From Flavobacteriaceae bacterium (GTDB lineage: Bacteria > Bacteroidota > Bacteroidia > Flavobacteriales > Flavobacteriaceae): a stretch of DNA of 64,000 nucleotides. The translations under genes were made by a program, and so were the position numbers. The stretch lies in the NCBI GenBank assembly GCA_016744415.1, contig JADGEL010000003.1, positions 479,499 through 543,498 of the forward strand. Reading direction: 5' to 3'. How positions within the stretch are numbered: the first letter of the stretch is position 1; each line of letters begins with the position of its first letter. A model generated the notes under the pieces. That model saw only the letters and a list, made by a program, of their open reading frames with translations. It was not told where the DNA came from and did no database searches. This document shows, piece after piece, positions 9,522 through 17,540 of this stretch.

Positions 9522-10382
9522 TTAAAAAGCTTTCAAACTCAAATCCATATTATAAATTGAATGTGTTAATGCTCCCGACGAAATATAGTCTACACCACAT
9601 TCGGCATATTTTCTAAGTGTTTCCTCTGTGATTCCTCCACTTGATTCTGTTTGACATTTATTGCCAATTAATTCAACAGCCTTACGAGTATCTTCATAAT
9701 TAAAATTATCTATCAAAATTCTGTGAACCCCTTCAGATTTTAATATTTCTTTAATCTCGTTAAGACTCCGTGCCTCTACAATTATTTTTAAATCGAGATG
9801 CAAATCATCTAAATAAGTATTTGTCTTTTCAATTGCTTTGGTTATTCCGCCAGCAAAATCGATATGATTGTCTTTGAGCATTATCATATCGTACAAAGCA
9901 AAGCGATGATTTTCTCCACCTCCAATTTTTACTGCCCATTTTTCGATAGCTCTAATTCCGGGAGTTGTTTTTCTAGTATCTAAAATTTTAGTATTTGTGC
10001 CTTTTAGTAAATCCATATAAAAAGCAGTTTTAGTTGCTATGGCACTCATGCGCTGCATAGCATTTAATACCAAACGCTCAGACTTTAAAATAGATTGCGA
10101 ACTCCCAGAGACAGTTAAAACAACATCTCCATGAGTTACTTCTACACCGTCTTGTATCAAAACATCAACCTGTAAATTTGTATCTACAAAATTAAAAATC
10201 ATTTTTGCAAATTCCACTCCCGCAATAACTCCAGTATCTTTTACCAATAGTTTTGCTTTGCCATTTTCTAACTCTGGAATACAAGCTAATGAACTATGAT
10301 CGCCATCACCAACATCTTCTCTAATGGCATTTGTAATTATGAGTTGTAATTCTTTTTGAAACTGTTGTTCGGAAATCATCAA
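9522..10382 (-). CDS. nadC: Nicotinate-nucleotide pyrophosphorylase (carboxylating)
   Basis: Quinolinate phosphoribosyltransferase makes nicotinate mononucleotide from quinolinate and PRPP in de novo NAD synthesis. 286 residues. The conserved TRKTTPGIRAIEKWAVKIGG block, the GGGENHR and DMIMLKDNHI motifs, and the C-terminal SSGGITEETLRKYAECGVD phosphate-binding region are all present. Two adjacent Met codons start the frame; either is possible. It is divergent from rlmH with a 45-base shared regulatory region. Confidence 0.97.
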   Translation of the reverse strand: MMISEQQFQKELQLIITNAIREDVGDGDHSSLACIPELENGKAKLLVKDTGVIAGVEFAKMIFNFVDTNLQVDVLIQDGVEVTHGDVVLTVSGSSQSILKSERLVLNAMQRMSAIATKTAFYMDLLKGTNTKILDTRKTTPGIRAIEKWAVKIGGGENHRFALYDMIMLKDNHIDFAGGITKAIEKTNTYLDDLHLDLKIIVEARSLNEIKEILKSEGVHRILIDNFNYEDTRKAVELIGNKCQTESSGGITEETLRKYAECGVDYISSGALTHSIYNMDLSLKAF

Positions 10383-10402
10383 TAATAAACTTTCGATTAG
10401 TA

Positions 10403-10410
10403 CAAAAATA
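10403..10410 (-). promoter_or_regulatory. -7 element of nadC
   Basis: TATTTTTG on the minus strand matches TAnnTTTG exactly and lies 20 bases before the nadC start. No clear -33 TTG was found at the usual distance. Confidence 0.45.
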
Positions 10411-10415
10411 CCTTT

Positions 10416-10423
10416 TATCTTTA
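10416..10423 (+). promoter_or_regulatory. -7 element of rlmH, implying a leaderless mRNA
   Basis: TATCTTTA differs from TAnnTTTG only in the last base and ends 4 bases before the rlmH ATG. A transcript starting at the usual distance would begin at or next to the start codon. Confidence 0.45.
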
Positions 10424-10427
10424 CAAC

Positions 10428-10901
10428 ATGAAAATAAAACTACTCGCTATTGGTAAGACCGATGATAAAAATTTAATCCAGTTAATTGATACTTATCAAA
10501 ATAGGTTAAAGCATTATGTGAAATTTGAATTACAGCTAGTGCCCGATATCAAGAATGTTAAAAATTTATCAGAAAAACAGCAAAAGGAAAAAGAAGGAGA
10601 ATTGATTTTAAAGCAATTACAACCTACTGACCAACTCATTTTGTTAGACGAAAAAGGAAAAGAGTTTCGATCAAAAGAGTTTTCTAATTACTTACAAAAG
10701 AAAATGAATAGCGGAATTAAACAACTCGTTTTTGTAATTGGTGGTCCTTACGGATTTTCAGATACCGTTTACCAAAAAGCACAAGGTAAAGTGTCTTTTT
10801 CTAAAATGACCTTCTCTCATCAAATGATTCGACTATTTGTTGTTGAGCAAATTTATCGTGCATTTACCATTTTAAAAAACGAACCTTATCATCATGAGTA
10901 G
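10428..10901 (+). CDS. rlmH: 23S rRNA (pseudouridine-1915-N3)-methyltransferase
   Basis: RlmH is a SPOUT methyltransferase that methylates pseudouridine 1915 in helix 69 of 23S rRNA on assembled 70S ribosomes, using S-adenosylmethionine. 157 residues, the usual length. The knot region FVIGGPYGFSDTVYQKA and the invariant C-terminus HQMIRLFVVEQIYRAFTIL followed by PYHHE are intact. The start MKIKLLAIGKTDD is canonical. A -7 element ends only 4 bases upstream. Confidence 0.97.
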   Translation: MKIKLLAIGKTDDKNLIQLIDTYQNRLKHYVKFELQLVPDIKNVKNLSEKQQKEKEGELILKQLQPTDQLILLDEKGKEFRSKEFSNYLQKKMNSGIKQLVFVIGGPYGFSDTVYQKAQGKVSFSKMTFSHQMIRLFVVEQIYRAFTILKNEPYHHE

Positions 10902-10906
10902 AATCC

Positions 10907-10943
10907 AAAAAAATCCAACAAGTTTAAACTCATCGGATTTTTC
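10907..10943 (+). terminator. Probable intrinsic terminator of rlmH
   Basis: AAAAATCC and GGATTTTT enclose a second inner palindrome AGTTTAAACT, with small internal loops, and the structure ends in a T-rich run. It sits 6 bases after the rlmH stop. Confidence 0.6.
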
Positions 10944-10949
10944 TTAATT

Positions 10950-11015
10950 GTCATTCCCGCTTTTGCGGGAATCTATTTTATTATTTTATGGATTCCCATT
11001 TTCATGGAAAAGACA
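10950..11015. repeat. Dispersed intergenic inverted-repeat element, copy A
   Basis: A 66-base element. The left arm is a strong hairpin, ATTCCCGC, TTTT, GCGGGAAT, and the right arm GGATTCCCA with TGGAAAAGACA is a weaker hairpin. The ends GTCATTCCC and GGAAAAGAC are near inverted repeats. The same layout recurs at 29987-30053. Both lie between convergent genes directly after a terminator. This looks like a REP- or MITE-like element; no transposase is nearby. Confidence 0.7.
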
Positions 11016-11023
11016 GACTAATA

Positions 11024-12307
11024 TTAACTTACTGCTTCTAATGCTTGATTAACATCCCAAATAATGTCTTTTACATCTTCTACACCAATTGACAATCTCA
11101 CTAATTTATCAGTAATATTCATACGCTCTTTTTGCTCAGCATCTACTCCAGCATGTGTCATCGAATTTGGATGTTGCACCAAACTTTCTGTTCCTCCTAA
11201 ACTCACTGCTACTTTCATCAACTGCAACGCATTTATAAATTGGAATGCTTCTTTTTCGCCTCCCTTAATATTAAAAGAAATCATTCCTCCAGGAGCAGAA
11301 CATTGCTTTTTATAGATAGTGTATTGCTCAGAACCTTCTGGCAACAAACCTAAATAGCTCACGCTTTCAACCTTGTCTTGCTTTGATAAATATACTGCAA
11401 CTTCTTGTGCATTTTTTGTTTGTTGTGACATTCTCACTTTCAAAGTTTCTAAGCTTCGCATCAACAACCAAGCTGTATTAGGACTAATCATATTCCCTAA
11501 AAATGTACGTAAAACTTTAACCCGATTCATCACTTCTTGGTTTCCTAAAACCGCACCAGCTATTACATCACTATGTCCGCCAATATATTTAGTAGCTGAA
11601 TAAAGTACCAAATCTGCTCCATGTTTTAGTGGGTGTTGCCAAAGCGGTCCCATAAAGGTATTATCAACTGCTACTATTACTTTATTCTCATCAGTAGAAA
11701 ATTCTTTAGCCAATATAGAATACGCCTCAATATCAACCATATCATTGGTTGGGTTCCCAGGTGTTTCTAAATAAAACATTGCCAATTTATCTGCTTTACC
11801 AGATTGCTCTATTATAGATTTTATCTCTTCAACAGATTGGTCCGCAAAAACTCCAATACTCTCAATTCCAATTTTTGACAAAAAGTGCTCAATAAAATGA
11901 TTAGTCCCTCCATAAGTTGGATGTGTATATACCAATAAATCTCCTGGTTTTAAAAACTCTAAGAATACGGTACTAATTGCAGCCATTCCACTTTCAAAAG
12001 TAGCACAGTCATCTGCTTCATCCCATAAACACAAACGTTTTTCTAGAATTTCTAAATTTGGATTATTGATTCGGCTATAAATTAACCCCATTTCTTCTGA
12101 GGCTTCTTTTTCTCTAATTCCGTAAGCAACTTCAAAGAATGCTTTTCCTTCTTCAGCTGTATTAAATACAAAAGTAGAGGTGTTAAATATTGGACATTTG
12201 ATAGACCCTTCGGACAAAGATGGTTTGTAACCGTGAGACATCATTTTACTTTCTGGACTAAATTTATGTGAGTTCATCATGATAATATTTTTATCAAAAG
12301 TACTCAT
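11024..12307 (-). CDS. Cystathionine gamma-synthase / methionine gamma-lyase family PLP enzyme
   Basis: 427-residue PLP-dependent enzyme of the Cys/Met metabolism family. The PLP lysine lies in YSATKYIGGHSD, the aspartate that binds the pyridine nitrogen in VAVDNTFMGP, and the active-site tyrosine in THPTYGGTNHF. SLGGTESLVQHP near the C-terminus is also conserved. The family includes cystathionine gamma-synthase, beta-lyase and methionine gamma-lyase, which cannot be separated by eye; the Cys often found after YGG/YGC in gamma-lyases is not seen. The gene is divergent from an Lrp/AsnC regulator and shares a palindrome-rich intergenic region with it, so control by that regulator is likely. Confidence 0.9.
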   Translation of the reverse strand: MSTFDKNIIMMNSHKFSPESKMMSHGYKPSLSEGSIKCPIFNTSTFVFNTAEEGKAFFEVAYGIREKEASEEMGLIYSRINNPNLEILEKRLCLWDEADDCATFESGMAAISTVFLEFLKPGDLLVYTHPTYGGTNHFIEHFLSKIGIESIGVFADQSVEEIKSIIEQSGKADKLAMFYLETPGNPTNDMVDIEAYSILAKEFSTDENKVIVAVDNTFMGPLWQHPLKHGADLVLYSATKYIGGHSDVIAGAVLGNQEVMNRVKVLRTFLGNMISPNTAWLLMRSLETLKVRMSQQTKNAQEVAVYLSKQDKVESVSYLGLLPEGSEQYTIYKKQCSAPGGMISFNIKGGEKEAFQFINALQLMKVAVSLGGTESLVQHPNSMTHAGVDAEQKERMNITDKLVRLSIGVEDVKDIIWDVNQALEAVS

Positions 12308-12311
12308 TAAA

Positions 12312-12332
12312 GTAATATCTTCTTTATATTAC
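12312..12332. promoter_or_regulatory. Candidate Lrp operator 1
   Basis: GTAATAT, 7 bases, ATATTAC: a perfect inverted repeat 5 bases upstream of the Cys/Met enzyme start. The half-site GTAATA recurs in operator 2. Confidence 0.5.
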
Positions 12333-12345
12333 GCCTAATTTGGAT

Positions 12346-12361
12346 TATTACACTAGTAATA
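12346..12361. promoter_or_regulatory. Candidate Lrp operator 2
   Basis: TATTAC, ACTA, GTAATA: a perfect 6-bp inverted repeat with a 4-base spacer. Its centre is about 31.5 bases from that of operator 1, close to three helical turns, as expected for a multimeric Lrp protein wrapping DNA. Confidence 0.5.
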
Positions 12362-12430
12362 CTATTTTTACAGATTATATATCTTACGCTATTGACTTGC
12401 GAAAGATGAAATAGAAAAATATTCTGCCTT

Positions 12431-12889
12431 ATGCTAGATCAAACAGATAAAAACATTTTAAAACACTTACAATCCAACGGAAAAATCACCATCAAAAAGT
12501 TAGCATCTAAACTAAATTTAACGGCTACCCCAATTTTTGAACGTATCAAGCGGTTAGAAAATGAGGGGTATATATCATCATATAAAGCTATTTTGAATCG
12601 AAAAAAAATAGGATTACAACTGGTTGCTTTTTGTAATATTTCTCTCAAAAGTCATGAAACTAACTATATTTCAAAATTCGAAAAAGATATTTTACAATTT
12701 GACGAAGTGATTGAGTGTTATCATATTGCCGGTATGTTTGACTATTTAATAAAGGTGATGGTTTTTGATATGGATGCTTACCAACATTTTGTAGCTAAAA
12801 AGCTTGCCTCAATTGAAAATTTAGGGCAAGTGCAATCTGCATTTGTCATGACCGAAGTTAAATCTGAATTGAATCTTCCAGTACATTAA
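12431..12889 (+). CDS. Lrp/AsnC family transcriptional regulator
   Basis: 152 residues. An N-terminal winged helix-turn-helix (DQTDKNILKHLQSNGKITIK, then LASKLNLTATPIFERIKRLE) is followed by a RAM ligand-binding domain from about residue 65, with the effector-loop pattern VIECYHIAGMFDYLIKVMV. Lrp proteins are dimers or octamers that sense amino acids and often regulate a divergent metabolic gene. Here the neighbour is a Cys/Met PLP enzyme, so methionine or a related amino acid is the likely ligand (inference). A weak promoter, TTG at 12397-12399 and ATATTCTG at 12419-12426 with 19 bases between, would also leave only 4 bases before the ATG. Confidence 0.95.
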   Translation: MLDQTDKNILKHLQSNGKITIKKLASKLNLTATPIFERIKRLENEGYISSYKAILNRKKIGLQLVAFCNISLKSHETNYISKFEKDILQFDEVIECYHIAGMFDYLIKVMVFDMDAYQHFVAKKLASIENLGQVQSAFVMTEVKSELNLPVH

Positions 12890-12898
12890 AATTAGTAT

Positions 12899-12906
12899 TA
12901 CATTTG
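12899..12906 (+). promoter_or_regulatory. -7 element of rdgB, implying a leaderless mRNA
   Basis: TACATTTG matches TAnnTTTG exactly and ends 4 bases before the rdgB ATG. It begins 9 bases after the stop of the Lrp gene. Confidence 0.5.
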
Positions 12907-12910
12907 TTTT

Positions 12911-13489
12911 ATGAAAATAGTTTTTGCTACAAATAACCCCAATAAATTAGAAGAGGCTCAAGAGTTACTTCCTTTTTTTAATATAGTGGGTTTAAAAGAT
13001 ATTGGTTGCAATGAAGATATTCCTGAAACTGAAAATACATTGAAAGGAAATGCCAAACTCAAAGCTACATTTGTAAAAGAAAAGTTTGGTGTCAATTGTT
13101 TTTCTGATGACACTGGTTTAGAAGTTGAGGTTTTGGATGGTGCACCAGGAGTTTTTTCTGCTCGTTATGCAGGAGCATCTGCAAATGCTGAAGAAAACAT
13201 GAATAAATTATTAGTTGCTCTAAAAAACAAAACAAATAGAAAGGCACAATTTAGAACGGTAATTGCGCTAGCTTTTGATGGTGAAGAATTTACTTTTGAA
13301 GGCATTTGTAAAGGCACAATATTAGAAAATAAAGTTGGAGAAAAAGGATTTGGATACGACCCTATTTTTATACCAGAAGATTCTGATAAAACATTTGCTG
13401 AAATGTCTATGGAAGAAAAAAGCACTATTTCTCATAGAGGAAAAGCAATTAAAAAACTAGTTACCTTTTTGCACACACTTCGATTTTGA
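12911..13489 (+). CDS. rdgB: Non-canonical purine NTP pyrophosphatase (RdgB/HAM1)
   Basis: RdgB/HAM1 hydrolyses ITP, XTP and their deoxy forms to the monophosphates, cleansing the nucleotide pool. 192 residues, the normal length. The substrate loop FATNNPNKLEEAQELL, the catalytic region SDDTGLEVEVLDGAPGVFSA and the C-terminal SHRGKAIKKLV are intact, as is GFGYDPIF. Its TGA stop overlaps the TTG start of the FecCD permease by the sequence TTGA, indicating translational coupling. Confidence 0.97.
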   Translation: MKIVFATNNPNKLEEAQELLPFFNIVGLKDIGCNEDIPETENTLKGNAKLKATFVKEKFGVNCFSDDTGLEVEVLDGAPGVFSARYAGASANAEENMNKLLVALKNKTNRKAQFRTVIALAFDGEEFTFEGICKGTILENKVGEKGFGYDPIFIPEDSDKTFAEMSMEEKSTISHRGKAIKKLVTFLHTLRF

Positions 13490-14514
13490 ATCTACAAAAA
13501 TCATATCATATTACTTTTGTGTTTCTTATTATTTCGCTTATTGCTATTTGGTTTTTAAATATTAGTCTCGGCTCTATTTCAATACCATTTAAAGATATAT
13601 TCTCTTCAATTTTCGAAGGCACTGCAAGTAAAGATTCTTGGTATACCATTGTTGTAAATGTTAGAATCCCAAAAGCCATTGCAGCAATTATGGTGGGTGC
13701 AGGATTATCAGTCAGCGGTTTATTAATGCAAACTCTTTTTAGAAATCCACTTGCAGGCCCTTTTGTTTTAGGGATTAGCTCTGGGGCGAGTTTAGGAGTT
13801 GCATTGTTGATATTAGGAACTTCTCTTTTTGGTGGATTAGCCTTTTTAACCATCTCAAATTTTGGAATGGCAATAGCTGCGAGTTTGGGCTCCTTTTTAG
13901 TCTTATCAGCAGTATTAATAGCTGCAAATAAAATTAGAAACACCATGTCGATATTAATCATCGGATTAATGTTTGGTAGCTTAACCTCGGCAATAATAAG
14001 TGTACTTGCCTATTTTAGTAGTGCCGAACAATTGCAACAATTTATTTTTTGGGGATTTGGAAGCTTAGGGAATTTAAGCTGGAATGAACTCGCTATATTT
14101 AGTAGCTTATTTTTTGTTGGAATTGTTTTTGTATTATTTATTATTAAACCCTTAAACAGCATGTTGCTCGGTGAAAATTATGCAAAAAGCATGGGAGTTA
14201 ATCTAAAAAAAACTCGAAATATCATTTTGATAATTACAAGTATTTTAACTGGTGTCATCACTGCCTTTTCGGGACCTATTGCGTTTGTAGGCTTAGCTGT
14301 ACCTCATTTAACAAAATTAATTTTTAACACTTCTGATCATAAAATATTAATTCCGGCAGTATTAATTTGTGGAGCAATTTTAATGTTGATTGCAGATATG
14401 ATTGCGCAATTGCCTTTAAGTGAATATACACTACCAATCAATGCGATTACCTCTTTATTTGGAGCACCAATTGTGATTTGGTTATTGGTTAGAAAAAGAA
14501 AAATTTATGTGTAA
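13486..14514 (+). CDS. FecCD-family ABC transporter permease (iron-siderophore/heme/cobalamin type)
   Basis: 342 residues with about ten transmembrane helices, the FecCD/BtuC fold that moves iron chelates, heme or cobalamin across the inner membrane. Family sequences LMQTLFRNPLAGPFVLGISS and the coupling region TAFSGPIAFVGLAVPHLTK are present. The start codon is TTG at 13486, overlapping the rdgB stop by 4 bases; no ATG precedes the first helix in this frame. It is followed by a matching ATPase. No substrate-binding protein or TonB-dependent receptor is encoded nearby, so the substrate cannot be told. Confidence 0.92.
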   Translation: MNLQKSYHITFVFLIISLIAIWFLNISLGSISIPFKDIFSSIFEGTASKDSWYTIVVNVRIPKAIAAIMVGAGLSVSGLLMQTLFRNPLAGPFVLGISSGASLGVALLILGTSLFGGLAFLTISNFGMAIAASLGSFLVLSAVLIAANKIRNTMSILIIGLMFGSLTSAIISVLAYFSSAEQLQQFIFWGFGSLGNLSWNELAIFSSLFFVGIVFVLFIIKPLNSMLLGENYAKSMGVNLKKTRNIILIITSILTGVITAFSGPIAFVGLAVPHLTKLIFNTSDHKILIPAVLICGAILMLIADMIAQLPLSEYTLPINAITSLFGAPIVIWLLVRKRKIYV

Positions 14515-14540
14515 GATTGAGAGATTAAACGATTAAATAT

Positions 14541-15338
14541 TTGAAAGATCCAAATAAACATAATATCCTAATAACTAAAAATTTAACTATTGGCTATGCT
14601 GATAAGAAAAAGGAAACAATCATTGCATCTAATTTAAATATTGAATTGCGAAAAGGGAAATTTGTTTGTATTCTCGGTAAAAATGGAATAGGAAAATCTA
14701 CGCTATTAAGAACGCTGTCAAAAGTACAGCCCATACTCTCAGGTAATATTCTAATACATGATAAAAAATTAAATTCTTATTCAGAAACTGAATTGTCTAA
14801 AACCATGAGCTTAGTACTTACCGAAAAATTACCCGAAAGTAATTTAACTGTTTTTGAACTAATTGCCTTAGGAAGACAACCCTACACCAATTGGTTAGGT
14901 ACATTAACAAAAAAGGATGTTGACAAAGTTTATGAAGCAATGTGCTTAACAAAAATTGAACACTTGTCACAAAAAAAATATTACGAATTAAGCGATGGAC
15001 AGTTACAGCGCGTTCTAATTTCTAGAGCCTTATCACAAGAAACTGAATTGATTATTTTAGATGAACCTACAGCACATTTGGATGTTTTGTACAAAATGGA
15101 ATCCTTTAAATTATTGAAAGAACTGGCTTCTAAATTAAATAAAACTATCATTATTTCTACACACGAAATCCATTTGGCACTACAAACTGCAGACGAATTA
15201 TGGTTGATGACAGATGATGAGTTTATTACTGGCACTCCAAAAAAATTAATAGAAAATAAAAGTATAGAAAAACTATTTTCACCTGAAACTGTGCATTTTG
15301 ATTTTAATCAGCAACAGTTTATTTTAAATCAAAAATGA
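14541..15338 (+). CDS. ABC transporter ATP-binding protein, partner of the FecCD permease
   Basis: 265 residues. Walker A is GKNGIGKST, the signature LSDGQLQRVLISRAL has D in place of the usual second G, Walker B is LIILDEPTAHLD and the H-loop is IIISTHEIH. It belongs to the FecE/BtuD/HmuV group and should energise the upstream permease 26 bases away. The frame has no ATG before the conserved first strand; TTG at 14541 gives MKDPNKHNILITKNLTIGYA and is the likely start. Two consecutive TTG starts in one operon are unusual and may keep expression low. Confidence 0.9.
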   Translation: MKDPNKHNILITKNLTIGYADKKKETIIASNLNIELRKGKFVCILGKNGIGKSTLLRTLSKVQPILSGNILIHDKKLNSYSETELSKTMSLVLTEKLPESNLTVFELIALGRQPYTNWLGTLTKKDVDKVYEAMCLTKIEHLSQKKYYELSDGQLQRVLISRALSQETELIILDEPTAHLDVLYKMESFKLLKELASKLNKTIIISTHEIHLALQTADELWLMTDDEFITGTPKKLIENKSIEKLFSPETVHFDFNQQQFILNQK

Positions 15339-15363
15339 ATAATGTTAAATCCCTTTTAACGAA

Positions 15364-15393
15364 TTGGATAAAAATAAAATATTAGTATTTTTA
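15364..15393 (+). promoter_or_regulatory. Putative promoter of the M28 peptidase gene
   Basis: TTG at 15364-15366, 19 bases, then TATTTTTA at 15386-15393, one base from TAnnTTTG. The predicted leader is about 20 bases. Confidence 0.5.
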
Positions 15394-15416
15394 CAACCTT
15401 ACACATCCCAAATAAC

Positions 15417-16460
15417 ATGAAAAAAATATTTATTGCCCTTATTGTTCTAGCCACCTTTTTAGCTTGTAAATCAAACATAAAAACCACAAGCACTGACTTG
15501 ACATCTAGCTCTGAAATCATCACCAAATTTGGAAACACCATCAATACAGCTGATGTAAAAGAACATATTTATGTTTTAGCATCTGATGCATTTGAAGGAA
15601 GACAAACTGGAGAAAGAGGCCAAAAAATGGCTGCTGAATATTTAGCAGATCAATATAAAAAGTTTGGTATATTAGGAATCAACGGGGCTGATGATTATTA
15701 TCAATATATACCGGTTGAAGACTTAAATAACAAATCAGAAAACTCGTCAGAAAATGTAATTGCTTTTATTGAGGGGTCAGAAAAACCAAATGAAATTTTG
15801 GTAATTTCTTCACATTATGATCATTTGGGAATTCATGATAATGAAACTTTTTTTGGCGCTGATGATAATGCCTCAGGTACAACTGCTGTGTTAGAAATAG
15901 CACAAGCTTTTGCTAACGCAAAAAAAGAAGGGTATGGTCCAAAACGCTCAATTTTATTCGTAAATTTTACGGGTGAAGAAAAAGGACTGTTAGGTTCAAA
16001 ATATTTTTCTAATAACCCTGTATATCCTCTTAAAAATATGATTGCAGGCTTAAATATTGATATGATTGGCAGAATCGGAAAAGAACGCGAACCTAATGAT
16101 GACAATTATGTATATGTAATTGGTGCTAACAGGTTGAGCTCAGAATTGCACAACATTAACGAAAAGGCAAATACAACTTATACACATTTGGAATTGGATT
16201 ATACCTATAATGAGCTAGATGACCCGAACAAATTTTACAACAGATCTGATCATTACAATTTAGCAAAACACAACATTCCCATTATATTTTACTTTAATGG
16301 AGTACACGCAGATTACCACAAAGCAACTGACACTAAAGAAAAAATTAATCTAGAATTATTGAAAAAACGTGCTCAATTGGTTTTTTATACTGCTTGGGAA
16401 ATTGTGAATAGAGAAGATAGGCTAGTAGTTGATAAGGCAAGTGTGTTAGTTAAGAGCTAA
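15417..16460 (+). CDS. M28 family zinc metallopeptidase, lipoprotein
   Basis: 347 residues. A lipoprotein signal ends in the lipobox TFLAC (Cys near residue 17), so the mature protein is membrane-anchored. The M28 catalytic domain follows with ligands in SSHYDHLG, FGADDNASGT, NFTGEEKGLLGS, LNIDMIGR and SDHYNLA. Family members are aminopeptidases or carboxypeptidases acting on peptides outside the cytoplasm. No protease-associated insert is obvious. It has its own promoter-like sequence and is convergent with holA. Confidence 0.93.
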   Translation: MKKIFIALIVLATFLACKSNIKTTSTDLTSSSEIITKFGNTINTADVKEHIYVLASDAFEGRQTGERGQKMAAEYLADQYKKFGILGINGADDYYQYIPVEDLNNKSENSSENVIAFIEGSEKPNEILVISSHYDHLGIHDNETFFGADDNASGTTAVLEIAQAFANAKKEGYGPKRSILFVNFTGEEKGLLGSKYFSNNPVYPLKNMIAGLNIDMIGRIGKEREPNDDNYVYVIGANRLSSELHNINEKANTTYTHLELDYTYNELDDPNKFYNRSDHYNLAKHNIPIIFYFNGVHADYHKATDTKEKINLELLKKRAQLVFYTAWEIVNREDRLVVDKASVLVKS

Positions 16461-16506
16461 GAGTTGAAAATTATGAATTAGGGTTTTGTTTTTTAACTTT
16501 GAAAAC

Positions 16507-17511
16507 TTAGTGCATTATTTTAAAAAGCACTTCTTTCAAAATATCGCCCTTAAGCAATGAAGATGCACCCACACCTTTACTTTTTAAATCGGCATCACGT
16601 AACAATCCTATAATTTGTGAAACTTTACGCATCGGATAATTATGAGCAGCTTTGATATAATCATCCACAAAATAAGGATTCACTTTCAATGATTTTGCAA
16701 CTGCACCTCTTGATTTATCCTTTAAACCATGGTATTGCAACACTTGAACAAAAAAACTGTGCAATAAAGAAACGGTCATTACAACTGGGTGGCTCTTTTG
16801 GTTATGCGCAAAATAATTGATGATTTGGTTTGCTTTAACTACTTGCTTCTCTCCTACTGCTTTTCGCAATTCAAATACATTAAAATCTTTGCTAATACCA
16901 ATATTTTCTTCAATATGTTTTGCAGTGATAGTATTGTTCTCCGGAATTACAACCATCAACTTATCTAACTCATTACTTATTTTATTTAAATCATTGCCTA
17001 AAAACTCAACCAACATTTGAGTTGCTTTTGGTTCAATTTCATAATTTTTTCCTGCCAATACTTTTCGAATCCATTCTGCTATTTGATTATCATACATTTT
17101 TTTGCTCAAAAACAATTCTCCCGATTTAGCAACAGCCTTTGCTAATTTCTTACGTTTATCAAGTGTTTTATATTTATAACACATCACCAAAACAGTAGTT
17201 GGTGTTGGGTTGGTAGCATACGTCACTAAATTTTCAATAGTTCTTGATAATTCTTGAGCTTCTTTCACAACAATTACTTGTCGTTCAGCCATCATCGGAA
17301 AACGTTTAGCGTTAGATACAATCTCTTCTATCGAAACATCGCGACCATAAAGCACCATTTGATTGAAGCCCTTTTCCTCTTCTGTTAAAATGGATTTTTC
17401 GATATACTCCGAAATTTTATCAATATAGTATGGCTCTTCTCCCATTAAAAAATAAATGGGTTTGATATCTCCTCGTTTTATATCAGCAACTATTTCTCTT
17501 ACTCCTACCAT
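16507..17511 (-). CDS. holA: DNA polymerase III subunit delta
   Basis: The delta subunit of the clamp loader opens the beta sliding clamp. 334 residues, usual length. The N-terminal sequence IVADIKRGDIKPIYFLMGEE is characteristic, followed by an AAA+-like domain without a functional Walker A, and a helical C-terminal collar domain (from about 215). SNELDKLMVVIPENNTIT near the middle is also conserved. It is divergent from the HsdR_N-like gene with 29 bases between starts. A co-inherited holA / HsdR_N pair is something I would expect to be conserved, but I cannot verify it. Confidence 0.95.
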   Translation of the reverse strand: MVGVREIVADIKRGDIKPIYFLMGEEPYYIDKISEYIEKSILTEEEKGFNQMVLYGRDVSIEEIVSNAKRFPMMAERQVIVVKEAQELSRTIENLVTYATNPTPTTVLVMCYKYKTLDKRKKLAKAVAKSGELFLSKKMYDNQIAEWIRKVLAGKNYEIEPKATQMLVEFLGNDLNKISNELDKLMVVIPENNTITAKHIEENIGISKDFNVFELRKAVGEKQVVKANQIINYFAHNQKSHPVVMTVSLLHSFFVQVLQYHGLKDKSRGAVAKSLKVNPYFVDDYIKAAHNYPMRKVSQIIGLLRDADLKSKGVGASSLLKGDILKEVLFKIMH

Positions 17512-17528
17512 TAATAAATAAAAATTAG

Positions 17529-17536
17529 CATTTTTG
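17529..17536 (+). promoter_or_regulatory. -7 element of the HsdR_N-like gene, implying a leaderless mRNA
   Basis: CATTTTTG, one base from TAnnTTTG, ends 4 bases before the ATG at 17541. Confidence 0.4.
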
Positions 17537-17540
17537 CAGT

